Shown here: piece after piece, positions 18,236 through 27,828 of the stretch | Layout: the number at the start of each line of letters is the position of its first letter | Numbering within the stretch: the first letter of the stretch is position 1 | Source: an uncultured Verrucomicrobiota bacterium | GTDB taxonomy: Bacteria > Verrucomicrobiota > Verrucomicrobiia > Opitutales > Opitutaceae | Assembly (NCBI GenBank): GCA_903876795.1 | Contig: CAIRBK010000033.1 | Span: 1 to 64,000 of the forward strand | DNA length: 64,000 bases | Reading direction: 5' to 3' | Notes under the pieces: generated by a model | The model's database searches: none | The model's input: only the letters and a program-made list of their open reading frames with translations | What the model was told of the DNA's origin: nothing | Program-made: the position numbers and the translations under genes

Positions 18236-18874
18236 ATGCCACGCCGACTTCCCTGCCTTCGACTGATCGCGTTGCTGGTGAGCGCAGTCACGGTCGCTCA
18301 GGCGGCGAGTGATCTGCCGGCTACGGTCATGGGCTTAAAATTGTCCGCCGCCGGCACGCGTGCCGTGGAGGTATCGGTGCGTGACCGCTCGGGCCAGCTT
18401 CGAGCCGGCGTCGAGCCCGGAATCGCGGTTTTGCGAGCATCCCGCTGGTCTCCCAACGACCCGGCCGCCGATGGCGCGAGTGAATTTGAAGTGCTCGTGA
18501 CGTTTGCCCGCCTGCTCCGCCAGCATCCTCTGGCCGGCATCGTGGGCGTCGGCAGTCGCAACGGGATTTTCCAACCCGCCGCCGAACAGGCCCTTGCTCG
18601 CGTCGTCGCCATGGGCGTCCCCGTGGTGCGCCTGTCTCCCGACCAGGTGGTGCCGGCCGATGCGAACAATCTCTTTATCGAAGCCGGTCGTCTTTCCGAG
18701 GCCGAGGCGACAGCCCTCCTCTCCCGTTGCGTGTTGAGCCTCGGCGCGCTTCCTCCGGCCGCCGACCCCATCCAACCCACAGAAGCCGAACAATCGGCGC
18801 TTCGCGAAAAAATCGCCCAGTATCAGCTGCGCTTTGACGCGGAAGCCATCAGGTCGCAAGTCGCTCTGCGCTGA
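18236..18874 (+). CDS. Exported protein resembling the C-terminal domain of L-asparaginase
   Basis: 212 residues with a signal peptide (cleavage near AQA-A, residue about 23). Residues about 95-165 follow the C-terminal domain of bacterial L-asparaginases: GIVGVGSRNG (compare G-x-G-NGN), GVPVVRLSPDQVVPAD, then FIEAGRLSEAEATALLSRCVLSLG. The catalytic N-terminal domain with its Thr residues is absent and the protein is about 60 per cent of the usual length, so it is unlikely to hydrolyse asparagine alone. It could be a binding protein or a remnant. It is preceded by the terminator of the previous gene and a -24/-12-like promoter, so it is transcribed on its own. Confidence 0.65.
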   Translation: MPRRLPCLRLIALLVSAVTVAQAASDLPATVMGLKLSAAGTRAVEVSVRDRSGQLRAGVEPGIAVLRASRWSPNDPAADGASEFEVLVTFARLLRQHPLAGIVGVGSRNGIFQPAAEQALARVVAMGVPVVRLSPDQVVPADANNLFIEAGRLSEAEATALLSRCVLSLGALPPAADPIQPTEAEQSALREKIAQYQLRFDAEAIRSQVALR

Positions 18875-19431
18875 AATTCGTAAACGCCGCTGGGGCGGGT
18901 CATCCCAGACGACCCGCAGATTGCCCGCCCATCACGTAAGCAATTGTTTACGACCCCGGACGCCCCCTCCCGCAAGCAAACGCGCGCGGACTGGCGTTGC
19001 AACACTGCGGGCGTTGCAACACCTCCGGTTGGGAGGCTGCTTACAGGCGATGGCTAGGCCCCTCTCTGCGGACCATCATCGGTTTGCGCTGCCCCCTTCG
19101 CACTGCCGCTCTCCGTTCATCCACCCGGCGGACGCACCTCGGTGTTCCGCGATCAGCATTCGTTTCAACATCTCGCGCGATCCCCCTTTTCGACGGGGTT
19201 TTTCAGGCTGCATCGGCGGGGCTCGCACGCCCATAAGCTTCTCAAGTTTTTGAACCTGAGAAGCCAACGCCTGGTCAGCTCATCCGATCGGGCCCAAAAG
19301 CCGCGTGATCGAACCCGGGTTCACGCGTTCAGGACCTGGTCGTTGACGCGGCATACCCGATGGGCCTCGGGAGGGAAGCCAGGGGGGAAACGGGGCACCT
19401 GCAAAAACCCACGCCCTCCCGGCCACAGTGA
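18875..19431. other. Intergenic region without a convincing gene (557 bp)
   Basis: No frame here has coding character. It holds a 12-bp direct repeat GCGTTGCAACAC (18994-19005 and 19011-19022; each contains the palindrome GTTGCAAC) and a hairpin with an 8-bp stem (GCTTCTCA/TGAGAAGC, 19237-19264) without a T tract. The stretch separates the asparaginase-like gene from the convergent RND pump gene. An unrecognised small RNA is possible but not supported further. Confidence 0.4.
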
Positions 19432-22400
19432 TTATTTCGCCGGCTGAATAATCGGGGCGGCTTGGACGGAGATCGGTTCCGTCACCGTCGCCTTTTGTTT
19501 GCTGCTTACCATCACATAGACGGCCGGGATCACGTAGAGCGTAAGGAAACCGCCGACAAACAAACCACCGATCACGCCGATACCCATGGACACTCGGCTC
19601 TCCGCGCCGGCACCCAGCGCGAGCGCGATCGGCACGATGCCGAGGATGGTGGCCAGAGTCGTCATCAAGATCGGCCGCAGCCGGGCCGAAGCGGCACCCT
19701 GAACGGCCTCAAGCGGACTCAGGCCGAGCTCGTGTTTACGTTGGTTGGCGAACTCCACGATCAAGATACCGTTCTTGGTGATCAGGCCGATGAGCATGAT
19801 CAGGCCGATCTGGGAAAAGATGTTCAACGTCTCATTAAAGATCCAAAGGGAAGCGAGCGCCCCGGCCAGGGCCAGCGGCACGGTGAGCATGATGACAAAC
19901 GGATCGCGGAAACTCTCGAACTGCGCGGCCAGCACGAGATAGATAAAGACCATCGCGAGAATAAAAACGTAACCGAGGGACTCCGAGCTTTCCACGAAGT
20001 CTCGCGAAGCACCGGTCAGCGCCGTGGTGAAACGATCATCGAGGACCTTGGCGGCCACTTCATTCATGGCCTTGATGCCCTCGCCCATCGTGCGGCCTCG
20101 TGTCAGCGTGCCGGATACGGTCGCCGCGATGTAGCGGTTGTAGCGGAAGAGCTCGGGCGGAGAGCTGCTCTCCTCGATGGAAATCAGGTTGTCCAGACGC
20201 ACCAGTTCGCCGCCGGTGGCGCGCACCGAGAGGTTGCCCAGATCGCTGGGACGGCTGCGGAAATCGCGGGTGAGCTGTCCGACGATGTCGTATTGCTTGC
20301 CGTCCAGGATGAAGTAACCGAAGCGCTGGCCGCTCAGCGAGGCTTGCATGGTGCGGGCGATGTCGTCGGCGGACACCCCCAGGGTCTGGGCCTTGTCACG
20401 ATTGATGCGCACGCGCAGCTCCGGCTTGCTGAATTTCAGATCACTGTCCACGAAGCTGAACTCCGGGCGTTTGCGGGCTTCCTCGAGGAATGCGGGCAGC
20501 TTTTCCTGCAACGCCTCGAACGTGGGCGACTGAATGACGAATTGGACGGCCACGCCGCCGCCGCCGCGACGTTCGCCGATGCTCGGCTCCTGCACGATGT
20601 TGATGCGGGCTCCCGAAAGGGAACGCGTGGCCTTCTGGAGGGCATCGGCCACTTCCTGCTGTGAACGCGAGCGCTCGGACTTGTCGGGCAGAAAGGCGCG
20701 CACAAAGGCGGTGTTCACGGCACCCTGCGCACCCGGCGTGGCCGCGCTGGGCACCTGGGTCATGACCACTTGGGCTTCGGGAACTCGTTCCATGACCAGA
20801 CGCGTGACGTCATCCATGAAATCGACCATGTATTCGTAGCTCACGCCCTCCGGGGCGGTGGCGCGCACCCACAGGCGACCGCGGTCCTCCAACGGGGCGA
20901 GCTCGCGGGGCAGGATCCGTAAACAGGCGTAAATGCCGCCGCAGGCTACCGCGAGGATGACCAAGGCCAGCCAACGCTTCTTCAAAAAACCGGCGAGGCC
21001 CCGCGCGTAGGCGACGTCAAGCCACTCGTAGAACGGGGCGGTTTTTTTGAAAAACCAACCGTGGTTCTCATGCCGCTTGAGAATGCGCGAACTCATCATC
21101 GGGGTGAGCGTGAGCGCCACGACCGCCGAGATCAGCACCGCTCCGGCGATGGTCACGCCGAACTCGCGGAACAGGCGTCCGGAAAGACCGCCCATGAACA
21201 GCAGCGGCAAAAACACCACCGCGAGGGTGATGGTGGTCGAGACGACCGCCATGAAGATTTCCTGGGTGCCCTTGATGCCGGCTTCGATCGGCGGCATCCC
21301 GGCCTCAATCTTGGAGTAGATGTTTTCAAGCACCACGATGGCGTCGTCCACGACCAGGCCGATGGCCAAAACGATGCCCAGCAGGGTGAGCACGTTGATC
21401 GAGAACCCGGCCAGCTCCATGATGAAAAAAGCGCCGATGATCGACACCGGGATGGCCAGCACCGGAATGATCGTGGTGCGCCACTCGCGGAAGAAACAGA
21501 AGACCACCAGGAGCACCAAAACGAAGGCGATCAGCACGGTCTCCTCCACCTCAAGGATGGAGCGCCGCACATACTGGGTGTTGTCGTAGGCGATCTCGAG
21601 CGTCACGTCGGACGGCAGCTCGAGTTTGACCTGCTCGATGCGCTTGCGAAGGTTGTCGACGATCTCGATCTGGTTCGCGCCGGGCTGCTGGCGGAAATAC
21701 AGGCCCGCGATCGGCTGATTCTTCATCTTGAGCTGCGAACGCTCGTTGAGCGCCCCGAGCTCGGCGTAGCCGATGTCGCGGAAACGCACGATGCGATCCT
21801 CCTGGCGCTTCACGATGAGATTGTTGAACTCCTCCGGTGAGTTGAGGCGTGAAAGTGTTTTTACCGAAAGCTCGATGCTCTCGCCCTCGATGCGCCCTGA
21901 GGGCAGCTCGACATTCTCACGGTTGATGGCGAGCCGCACGTCGAGGGGGGTGACCCCATAGGCGGCCAGTTTCTCCGGATCCAGCCATAGGCGCATCGCG
22001 TAGCGCTTTTCGGCCGGCTGCTCCACGGCAGCTATGCCGGGCACGGTCTGGAGACGATCCTTGATGTCGTTGGCAATCTTTCCCAGTTCAAGCTGGGTGC
22101 GCGTCTGACTGCTCAGCATCAGGCCAAAGATGGGACTCGAGTCGGCGTTGGACTTGTTGATGATCGGCGGATTGACGTCGGCCGGCAGGTTGCGAGTCGC
22201 GCGTGACAACTGGTCGCGTACGTCGCTGGCCGCCGTATCGAGATTGGTGTCGAGCGAGAACTCGGCCGTGATCTGGCTGGAGCCCTCGCGGCTGATGGAG
22301 CTGAGCGTGCGGATGCCCTGGACGGAGTTGATGGCCTCCTCCAACGGCTGGGTTACCTGCGCCTCAATGACCTCGGCGGCCGCGCCGGTGTAGGTGGTCG

Positions 22401-22542
22401 AGATCGTGATCGTGGGCGGGTCCACCGCCGGATATTCGCGCACACCAAGACGGCTGAAGCTGATCAGCCCAAAAATGGTGATGAAGATCGCCAGCACCAC
22501 GGTCAGAACCGGGCGGCGAATGCAGATTTCGGCTATGCTCAT
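19432..22542 (-). CDS. RND efflux pump, inner-membrane transporter (HAE-1/AcrB type)
   Basis: 1,036 residues, the usual length for AcrB/MexF-type proton-driven exporters of drugs and other amphiphiles. The order is typical: TM1 at residues about 10-30, a large periplasmic porter loop, a six-helix bundle, a second porter loop and a second bundle. The proton-relay aspartate pair is visible in GLVVDDAIVVLENI near residue 405, and the helix 3-4 and 10-11 regions match the family (PVLAIPVSIIGAFF; ILMTTLATILGIVPIALA). It is 24 bp downstream of its periplasmic adaptor gene and so is in the same operon. No outer-membrane TolC partner is encoded nearby, so a shared channel is likely. Confidence 0.95.
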   Translation of the reverse strand: MSIAEICIRRPVLTVVLAIFITIFGLISFSRLGVREYPAVDPPTITISTTYTGAAAEVIEAQVTQPLEEAINSVQGIRTLSSISREGSSQITAEFSLDTNLDTAASDVRDQLSRATRNLPADVNPPIINKSNADSSPIFGLMLSSQTRTQLELGKIANDIKDRLQTVPGIAAVEQPAEKRYAMRLWLDPEKLAAYGVTPLDVRLAINRENVELPSGRIEGESIELSVKTLSRLNSPEEFNNLIVKRQEDRIVRFRDIGYAELGALNERSQLKMKNQPIAGLYFRQQPGANQIEIVDNLRKRIEQVKLELPSDVTLEIAYDNTQYVRRSILEVEETVLIAFVLVLLVVFCFFREWRTTIIPVLAIPVSIIGAFFIMELAGFSINVLTLLGIVLAIGLVVDDAIVVLENIYSKIEAGMPPIEAGIKGTQEIFMAVVSTTITLAVVFLPLLFMGGLSGRLFREFGVTIAGAVLISAVVALTLTPMMSSRILKRHENHGWFFKKTAPFYEWLDVAYARGLAGFLKKRWLALVILAVACGGIYACLRILPRELAPLEDRGRLWVRATAPEGVSYEYMVDFMDDVTRLVMERVPEAQVVMTQVPSAATPGAQGAVNTAFVRAFLPDKSERSRSQQEVADALQKATRSLSGARINIVQEPSIGERRGGGGVAVQFVIQSPTFEALQEKLPAFLEEARKRPEFSFVDSDLKFSKPELRVRINRDKAQTLGVSADDIARTMQASLSGQRFGYFILDGKQYDIVGQLTRDFRSRPSDLGNLSVRATGGELVRLDNLISIEESSSPPELFRYNRYIAATVSGTLTRGRTMGEGIKAMNEVAAKVLDDRFTTALTGASRDFVESSESLGYVFILAMVFIYLVLAAQFESFRDPFVIMLTVPLALAGALASLWIFNETLNIFSQIGLIMLIGLITKNGILIVEFANQRKHELGLSPLEAVQGAASARLRPILMTTLATILGIVPIALALGAGAESRVSMGIGVIGGLFVGGFLTLYVIPAVYVMVSSKQKATVTEPISVQAAPIIQPAK

Positions 22543-22566
22543 ACGATAAGATAAGGTCGGGAGCGA

Positions 22567-23733
22567 TCAGGGCGCCTTGGCTGGTCCCTCGCGTTTCTCC
22601 TTGGGCGGAGCCTTATCCTTGCCCGCCTCGACGGGCGGTTTGCCGTCTTTGCCTGCCCTGGGCGAGGCCGCCTGCACCGGCAAACCGGGGCGAATCTGCT
22701 GGATGTTGGACACGATCACTTGTTCACCGACGGAAAGACCGGACATGACTTGAACCATCGACTCGGTGCGGGTGCCCGTTTCGACCGTGCGGCGCTCGGC
22801 CTTGCCGTCCTTGATGACAAAAACCGTCTTCGATGTCAGCCCCGGCACGACCGCGCCGGCGGGCACCAGAATCGCATCCTCCACTGCCGGCAATTCGCAC
22901 TCGACGCTGGCAAAACTACCCGAAAGCAACTGCCGCTTGGCGTTCACGCAGACCGCCCGGAGCAAGACCGTGCGGGTGGAGACGTCGACGCGGGGCTCGA
23001 TGGCATAGACCTCGCCCCTGAAACGACTCGACCCGCCGGCGACGGAGAACGAGATCGGGGTGCCGATGCGCAGGCGGCTGGAGTATTTCTCCGGCACGTT
23101 GAAATCGATTTTCATGCGATCGAGGGCCTGCAAGGTGGCGATGCGCACGGCGGCGTTGGAGGTGGCGGTGATAAAGGCGCCTTCGCTCACAAATCTCAGG
23201 CCGATCACGCCGTCAAAGGGGGCGCGCACCTCGGTCTTGGCGATCTGCGCGTCGATCAACGCAATCTCGGCCTTCTGCACGTTGAGCTCGTTGAGCGCGG
23301 TATCGTAGTCTTGCTGCGGCACGCCCCCGCCTTGGAGCAACGAAGCCAGGCGGCGCTCCTTCAGTTCGGCGATTTGCTTGCGGAAATCGGCGCGAGTGCG
23401 TTGCGCCTGCAGTTCGGAATCGTTGATCTTGAGCAGGAGATCACCCTTTTTGACCGGACCGCCTTCTTGGAAATTGATGGATATGACCTTGCCCGAAACC
23501 TCGACCTGAAGGTCCACGCTCTCGTCGGCCCGCAGGGTGCCCGTGGCCGCCAGTGTTTCCACGAAAGGCGCCGGTTTGACCACATAGGTGGTGACCTTGA
23601 GCGGCTCCTGTGCCGATCTCGGCGTCTCCACCTTGGCGGGTTGCTGCTTCTTGGAGGAATACGCATTGTAAGCGTAGGCACCCGCACCCAAGGCCACGAC
23701 AGCTATGATAACCCCATATTTCCACTTAGTCAT
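22567..23733 (-). CDS. RND efflux periplasmic adaptor (membrane fusion protein)
   Basis: 388 residues from the ATG at 23733 (MTKWKYG), which precedes an N-terminal membrane anchor (residues about 5-25); the frame is open 93 bases further upstream without support. Visible domains in order: beta-barrel/lipoyl half (VDLQVEVSGKVISINFQEGG), an alpha-helical hairpin (residues about 105-165), the second lipoyl half (KTEVRAPFDGVIGLRFVSEG), and the beta-barrel and membrane-proximal domains (VFVIKDGKAERRTVETG). The C-terminus is a Pro/Lys-rich tail. It links the RND pump to an outer-membrane channel. AT-rich DNA upstream (23834-24130) is the likely promoter region. Confidence 0.92.
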   Translation of the reverse strand: MTKWKYGVIIAVVALGAGAYAYNAYSSKKQQPAKVETPRSAQEPLKVTTYVVKPAPFVETLAATGTLRADESVDLQVEVSGKVISINFQEGGPVKKGDLLLKINDSELQAQRTRADFRKQIAELKERRLASLLQGGGVPQQDYDTALNELNVQKAEIALIDAQIAKTEVRAPFDGVIGLRFVSEGAFITATSNAAVRIATLQALDRMKIDFNVPEKYSSRLRIGTPISFSVAGGSSRFRGEVYAIEPRVDVSTRTVLLRAVCVNAKRQLLSGSFASVECELPAVEDAILVPAGAVVPGLTSKTVFVIKDGKAERRTVETGTRTESMVQVMSGLSVGEQVIVSNIQQIRPGLPVQAASPRAGKDGKPPVEAGKDKAPPKEKREGPAKAP

Positions 23734-23833
23734 AATGGCATTAAACGAATAACCGGGGAGTGCGTGGACGTTGTGGCGTGCATGGGCTTTGGGCAAACAG
23801 TCGGGCGAGCAAAGAACATGCCGCAAGGTTCAA

Positions 23834-24134
23834 TTTAAAAAATTAATCGCTTCATTTAATTGAAATATTTATGAATCTCAAATTATTGATTAACATATTA
23901 TTATGAATTTTTTTCCCAAAAAGATCCAAGGTTTAACCAGCTGTTCGCCTTGTTTGAATTTTATCTGACAAAGCTCCCGCCGGATATGCACAAACCGACG
24001 AGCTGGACACGCGCCCGCCACGACGTTTCGTCATACCCTTTCTGCAGTGGACTTCGACGGGCCGTCTCAATCCTCCTTGTGAACGGCTCATTGCATACCC
24101 AAAACACCCCGATGCCCGTGAACACCGACGATTT
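23834..24134. other. AT-rich divergent promoter region
   Basis: About 300 bp between the leftward adaptor gene and the rightward lipoprotein gene. The part 23834-23945 is strikingly AT-rich in this GC-rich window and contains several TAAT/ATTA-type -10-like words. I cannot assign exact promoters, and I see no gene. Confidence 0.4.
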
Positions 24135-25055
24135 ATGCGTGCACCGTTTCTCTACGCCGGTCTGATCGCGCTGCTCTCGGCGTGTGCGCAAACGGCGCCG
24201 TATGAAGCGCCCCAGCGGGCCGGCGCCATGCCCGCGCCGATCCGTGAATCCAGCGGTCTCGCCGCTTCGCGCCGCGACGCCAAAATGATCTGGACCCACA
24301 ACGACAGCGGCGGCCAGCCCGTGCTCTACGCCCTCGATCCCAACGGCGCCCGGCGCGGCGACCTGCGCATCGTTGGCGCAGTCAACCAAGACTGGGAGGA
24401 TATGGCCTCGTTCGAACTCGATGGGCGCCCCTGGCTGCTTGTCGCCGATGTGGGCGACAACGGGAGCCAACGGAGCGACTGCGCTCTCTACGTGGTCGCC
24501 GAACCCGACCCGGCCACGCTCTCGCCGACTCAAGAAACCCCGGCGACCGTCGCCTGGCAAATCCCCGTCCGCTACCTGGACGGTCCCCGCGACTGCGAGG
24601 CGGTGGCGGTGGACGCCCGCGCCGGCCTGGTTTACCTGCTTGCCAAGCGCACCTCGCCGCGTGGCCTCTACACCCTGCCACTGCGCCCGCCGGCCGACGG
24701 CGTGGTCCCCGCAGCCATGCCTATCGCTCAACTGCCCGATTCGGCGTTTCCGCAGCCCACGGCCGCCCAGAAGCTGCTGCCCATTCCCACCGGTCGTTAC
24801 CGCGCGCAACCCACGGGCATGGACTTCGCGGCCGACGGTTCGGCCGCAGTCGTCGTGACTTATGGCGACGTGCTGGTCTTCAAACACGAGCCGGGAGAGA
24901 CTTGGGCAACCGCACTGAAACGCCCGCCCCTCGTGCTGTCGCCGCATGGTCTCGCCCAAGCCGAGGGCGTGTCCTTCGGCGCCGACAGCCGCACGATCTA
25001 CGTTTCGTCCGAAGGTGATCGCAGCGGCATCATGCGTTACCGGACATCAAAATAA
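24135..25055 (+). CDS. Lipoprotein with a beta-propeller-like fold
   Basis: 306 residues. The N-terminus is a lipoprotein signal with lipobox LLSAC (Cys17), so the protein is probably attached to a membrane. The rest has repeated blade-like patterns (MIWTHNDSGGQPVLYALDP; WEDMASFELDGRPWLLVADVGDN; DCEAVAVDARAGLVYLLAKR; EGVSFGADSRTIYVSSEGD) typical of the esterase-like phytase / SdiA-regulated propeller families. The WEDMA and VADVGDN motifs are shared with such proteins, but function is not known. It stands alone and converges on the remnants at 25063-25348. Confidence 0.75.
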   Translation: MRAPFLYAGLIALLSACAQTAPYEAPQRAGAMPAPIRESSGLAASRRDAKMIWTHNDSGGQPVLYALDPNGARRGDLRIVGAVNQDWEDMASFELDGRPWLLVADVGDNGSQRSDCALYVVAEPDPATLSPTQETPATVAWQIPVRYLDGPRDCEAVAVDARAGLVYLLAKRTSPRGLYTLPLRPPADGVVPAAMPIAQLPDSAFPQPTAAQKLLPIPTGRYRAQPTGMDFAADGSAAVVVTYGDVLVFKHEPGETWATALKRPPLVLSPHGLAQAEGVSFGADSRTIYVSSEGDRSGIMRYRTSK

Positions 25056-25062
25056 AACCGGG

Positions 25063-25348
25063 TCACACCGGGGCTTCACGACCCGCGCAGTCCTCCTTGA
25101 ACTGCCGCGAGTGCAGGTGGTCGTCGAGGTCGCCGTTGGCCAGCAGCTCGGCGTACGTGACCATTTCGGCAAGGCGGCCCTGCTCCATCACCAGAATCAT
25201 GTCCGCATTCTGGATCGTGGAGAAGCTGTGCGCGATGATGAAGCGGGTGCGCTGCCTAATGAGGCGGCCCATCGCCTGATGGATGAGCCGCCCCGACTGC
25301 GTGTGATGCACGGGCGCTGGCCGCGGTGGCGGCGTCGAGCTGCGGGGC
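25063..25348 (-). pseudogene. Remnant of an ABC exporter ATPase (C-terminal end only)
   Basis: The minus strand encodes an ABC ATPase tail: a block RLIHQAMGRLIRQRTRFIIAHSF followed by STIQNADMILVMEQGRL and a typical ELLANGDLDDHL end, finishing at a TGA at 25063. Immediately upstream, a different frame reads QLDAATA, the usual D-loop (LDEATS) position, so a frameshift lies near 25280. Walker A, the signature motif and the whole membrane domain are missing. It directly abuts the stop of the mannonate dehydratase gene, so the rest was probably lost in a deletion or insertion event. Confidence 0.7.
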
Positions 25349-26428
25349 TCAATCCGCCACGGCCGCCGGAGCGGCGGCAACCCCGGCGCGGCGCAGGGCC
25401 TGCGCATAACCCCAAAGGAGCTTGTTGGCGACGTAGCGATCAATCGCCGGATAGCCGTTGGTGCCGGTCTCCGTCTCGTAGAGCATATCAAGACCGTGGT
25501 CCGAGCGAAACACGCCGTCCCAACCGACCTTCAGCAGCGTCTGGACGACCGCAAGCAAGTCCACGTTGGCCTCCGGGTCTGCGTGATCGGCCTCGTGAAA
25601 CCGCTTGGGCCCGGTCGTCTTCACCGTGCGGATATGCATCCAGGCGATAGACTCGGAAAACTCGCGGATCATCGCGATCACGTCGTTCGCGGGATCGGCA
25701 CCCAGGCTGCCGGTGCAGAAACACAACGCGTTGGACCGGCTCGGATACAGCGCCAAAAGCCGGCGAATGCCCTCGGCTCCGCAAAGCAACGCCGGCAGCC
25801 CGAGGTAGGGCCACGGCGGATCGTTGGGATGGGCGGCGAGGCGGATATCGAGCTGCTCGGCCACCGGCACGATGGCCTCGAGCACGTGGCCGATGTTGGC
25901 CCACAGTCCGTCTTCACCAAGCGCGGCATACTCGCCCTGCAGGGCGGCGAACTCCTCACCGCTGTAACGACGCCCCCAACCCGGCAGGAAAAGCCCCTGC
26001 GAGAGATCAATCTTCTCCAACTCGGCGTGGTCGTAGGCCAGGCTGCGCGCCCCGTTGGCGTGCAGGCGGCCAAGATCGGTGCGGCCCCAGTCCAGAGGCA
26101 TGATGTTGTAGGTGACGACCAGTTCCTCCCGCTCGGGGAAGACCTTCCGCAGGTTGCGCAGCGTGCGGCGGTAGTTCTCGATGTGCCGTTCGCGGCCGGG
26201 CCGGCCGAGCTTCATGTCATCGGTCCAGAATACGCTCTCGACCGGCCCGAGTCTCAGACCATGCGCGTCCAGCATGGCCCGCAACGCGAGCAAGTCGGCG
26301 ACCGGCCATTCCTCGCCCGGCGCGATGTGCGCAAGGTGAGTGACCACCAGCGGCTGCGGCGTCATCTGACGCAACCAAGCGAGGGGAACACGGTCCGAGG
26401 ACCCGTACCAGCGGAAGGAGGAGTGCAT
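25349..26428 (-). CDS. uxuA: Mannonate dehydratase
   Basis: 359 residues, the length of UxuA enzymes, which convert D-mannonate to 2-dehydro-3-deoxy-D-gluconate in glucuronate breakdown in the cytoplasm. Family features: HPNDPPWPYLGLPALLCG (metal-binding His and substrate loop), FCTGSLGADPANDV (metal-site Cys), WMHIRTVK and FRSDHG near the C-terminus. The ATG at 26428 gives MHSSFRWYG, the normal beginning. No other uronate genes are adjacent: downstream is the ABC exporter remnant, upstream is an unrelated membrane protein after 130 bp. A decayed Gfo/Idh/MocA oxidoreductase 1.5 kb upstream hints that a sugar-acid locus was once larger. Confidence 0.9.
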   Translation of the reverse strand: MHSSFRWYGSSDRVPLAWLRQMTPQPLVVTHLAHIAPGEEWPVADLLALRAMLDAHGLRLGPVESVFWTDDMKLGRPGRERHIENYRRTLRNLRKVFPEREELVVTYNIMPLDWGRTDLGRLHANGARSLAYDHAELEKIDLSQGLFLPGWGRRYSGEEFAALQGEYAALGEDGLWANIGHVLEAIVPVAEQLDIRLAAHPNDPPWPYLGLPALLCGAEGIRRLLALYPSRSNALCFCTGSLGADPANDVIAMIREFSESIAWMHIRTVKTTGPKRFHEADHADPEANVDLLAVVQTLLKVGWDGVFRSDHGLDMLYETETGTNGYPAIDRYVANKLLWGYAQALRRAGVAAAPAAVAD

Positions 26429-26558
26429 GACCGGAATGAATCGTCCCTCGGCCCGGACCGAGAAATATTCCTGACTGCAAATTATCTCAGAAGCCCATTC
26501 ACCAAGTATTGGTCATAGGCTCCGAAAAAAACGTTCACAGCCCCGATGGCGACGCCGT

Positions 26559-27770
26559 TCACACCACCTGCGCCTTGGCCGCGCCGCCGCCGAATAGCTC
26601 GCGGAGCGAGCCCCACGCCTTTAGCAGACCCGCATCCTGCACGCCGCCTTCTAGCTGGTAGATGCGCGCGACGGCGTCCTCGTGTCCGCGATAACGAGGC
26701 GGCAGCACGAAGGCCGTGCGCTCGGCGTCGCGGATGGAGGAGAAGAACAGCCCCTTGCCCACCGAGGGTGCAGCGAGGGCAACGGTCACCTTTTTCTCAG
26801 GCAGCACCAGCCAGGGCTTGTAGGTGAAGGCGAGGCGGCCGTTCTCGGGTTCGTTGATCAACCGTCCGTAGGTGCGCATGGGCACACCCTGCTTGGCGAG
26901 CTGGCTGCTGGAGAAAAGCGTGTTGGCCTTGCCCGACGGCTTGAAGCGGTGCTTGGCGCCGGTGAGGAACTCCCACGAAAAAACCGTGCCGAAAACAGTC
27001 AGGCGGAAGGCCCAGCCGGCCACCAGGTAGGCGACCACGATGACGACCAACGAAAGCGCCGCGCCGATCCAGGGATTGAGCGTGGCCGACAACGTGATCA
27101 GGCCGAGCAACGCGGTGCGCGCACCCTTCAAAGCCGCGTCGATAGCGCCCCACGGGCTGAGCAGGATGAGCACATTGATGGCGTGCGAAGCCATCCACAC
27201 GAGCAGGAACACCGCGATCCCGAAGGGCACCGTGAGAAGATTGAGGAACCAAGAGCCGTCGATCGCACCGATGTGGATGGCGGCGAGTCCGGTGGACTGG
27301 ATCACGGGCGACACCGGGGCATGGGCGACGATCATTTGGGACAACGAGTTCATCGTGAAAGGCACGACCGCGCCGGCCGCGACGAGACCGGTGGCCTTGT
27401 TTTCGATGGTCTCCAGGACGTCGAGCGGCTTCTTCATGCCGGGCGGCAGGATCGCGCCAAGAGAGTCCTTGGCCGCGCACACGCCGACGATCGCCAGCGC
27501 CGGCAGGATGAAAGACCACTGCGCATACCAAGGCAAAGCGGCCTTCTTCTCGGGCGTTTTCGCGCTCAGGTTTTCATAGATGCCGAGCGCCCCGGTGCCG
27601 AGCAACGGTGAGATGGCGATTCCAGTGACCGTGGCCACGGTCTTGCTGATGGCTCCGGCCGGGGATTGGTCGGCCGGCTGGGGAGCCTCCGGCGGGGGCG
27701 CGGCCCGCAGCGGGACGGCGAAGACGGCAAGCAATCCCAACACCAAACAAGGCAGGGCGAGGCGTTTCAT
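26559..27770 (-). CDS. Exported polytopic membrane protein of unknown function
   Basis: 403 residues from the ATG at 27770, which begins a signal peptide (MKRLALPCLVLGLLAVFA). The frame is open further upstream only because it runs through a decayed oxidoreductase. About six hydrophobic segments follow (residues about 40-65, 80-105, 130-150, 175-200, 210-235, 240-275), then a soluble C-terminal region with a positively charged FKPSGKANTLFSSSQLAKQ stretch and no catalytic motif I know. It is a conserved-looking hypothetical protein; the segment VTVALAAPSVGKGLFFSS resembles no P-loop. A bacterial membrane-associated role is all that can be said. Confidence 0.7.
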   Translation of the reverse strand: MKRLALPCLVLGLLAVFAVPLRAAPPPEAPQPADQSPAGAISKTVATVTGIAISPLLGTGALGIYENLSAKTPEKKAALPWYAQWSFILPALAIVGVCAAKDSLGAILPPGMKKPLDVLETIENKATGLVAAGAVVPFTMNSLSQMIVAHAPVSPVIQSTGLAAIHIGAIDGSWFLNLLTVPFGIAVFLLVWMASHAINVLILLSPWGAIDAALKGARTALLGLITLSATLNPWIGAALSLVVIVVAYLVAGWAFRLTVFGTVFSWEFLTGAKHRFKPSGKANTLFSSSQLAKQGVPMRTYGRLINEPENGRLAFTYKPWLVLPEKKVTVALAAPSVGKGLFFSSIRDAERTAFVLPPRYRGHEDAVARIYQLEGGVQDAGLLKAWGSLRELFGGGAAKAQVV

Positions 27771-27828
27771 GGCCCCAACGCCTAGCCGCACGTCCTCACT
27801 TCGGCAAGGACGGCGTGGCTGCGATTTA

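Noticed and set aside
19265-19345. tRNA-like stretch with GTGATCGAACCCGGGTTCACGC
   Set aside because: A T-arm-like sequence is there, but I could not fold an acceptor stem, D-arm and anticodon arm around it.
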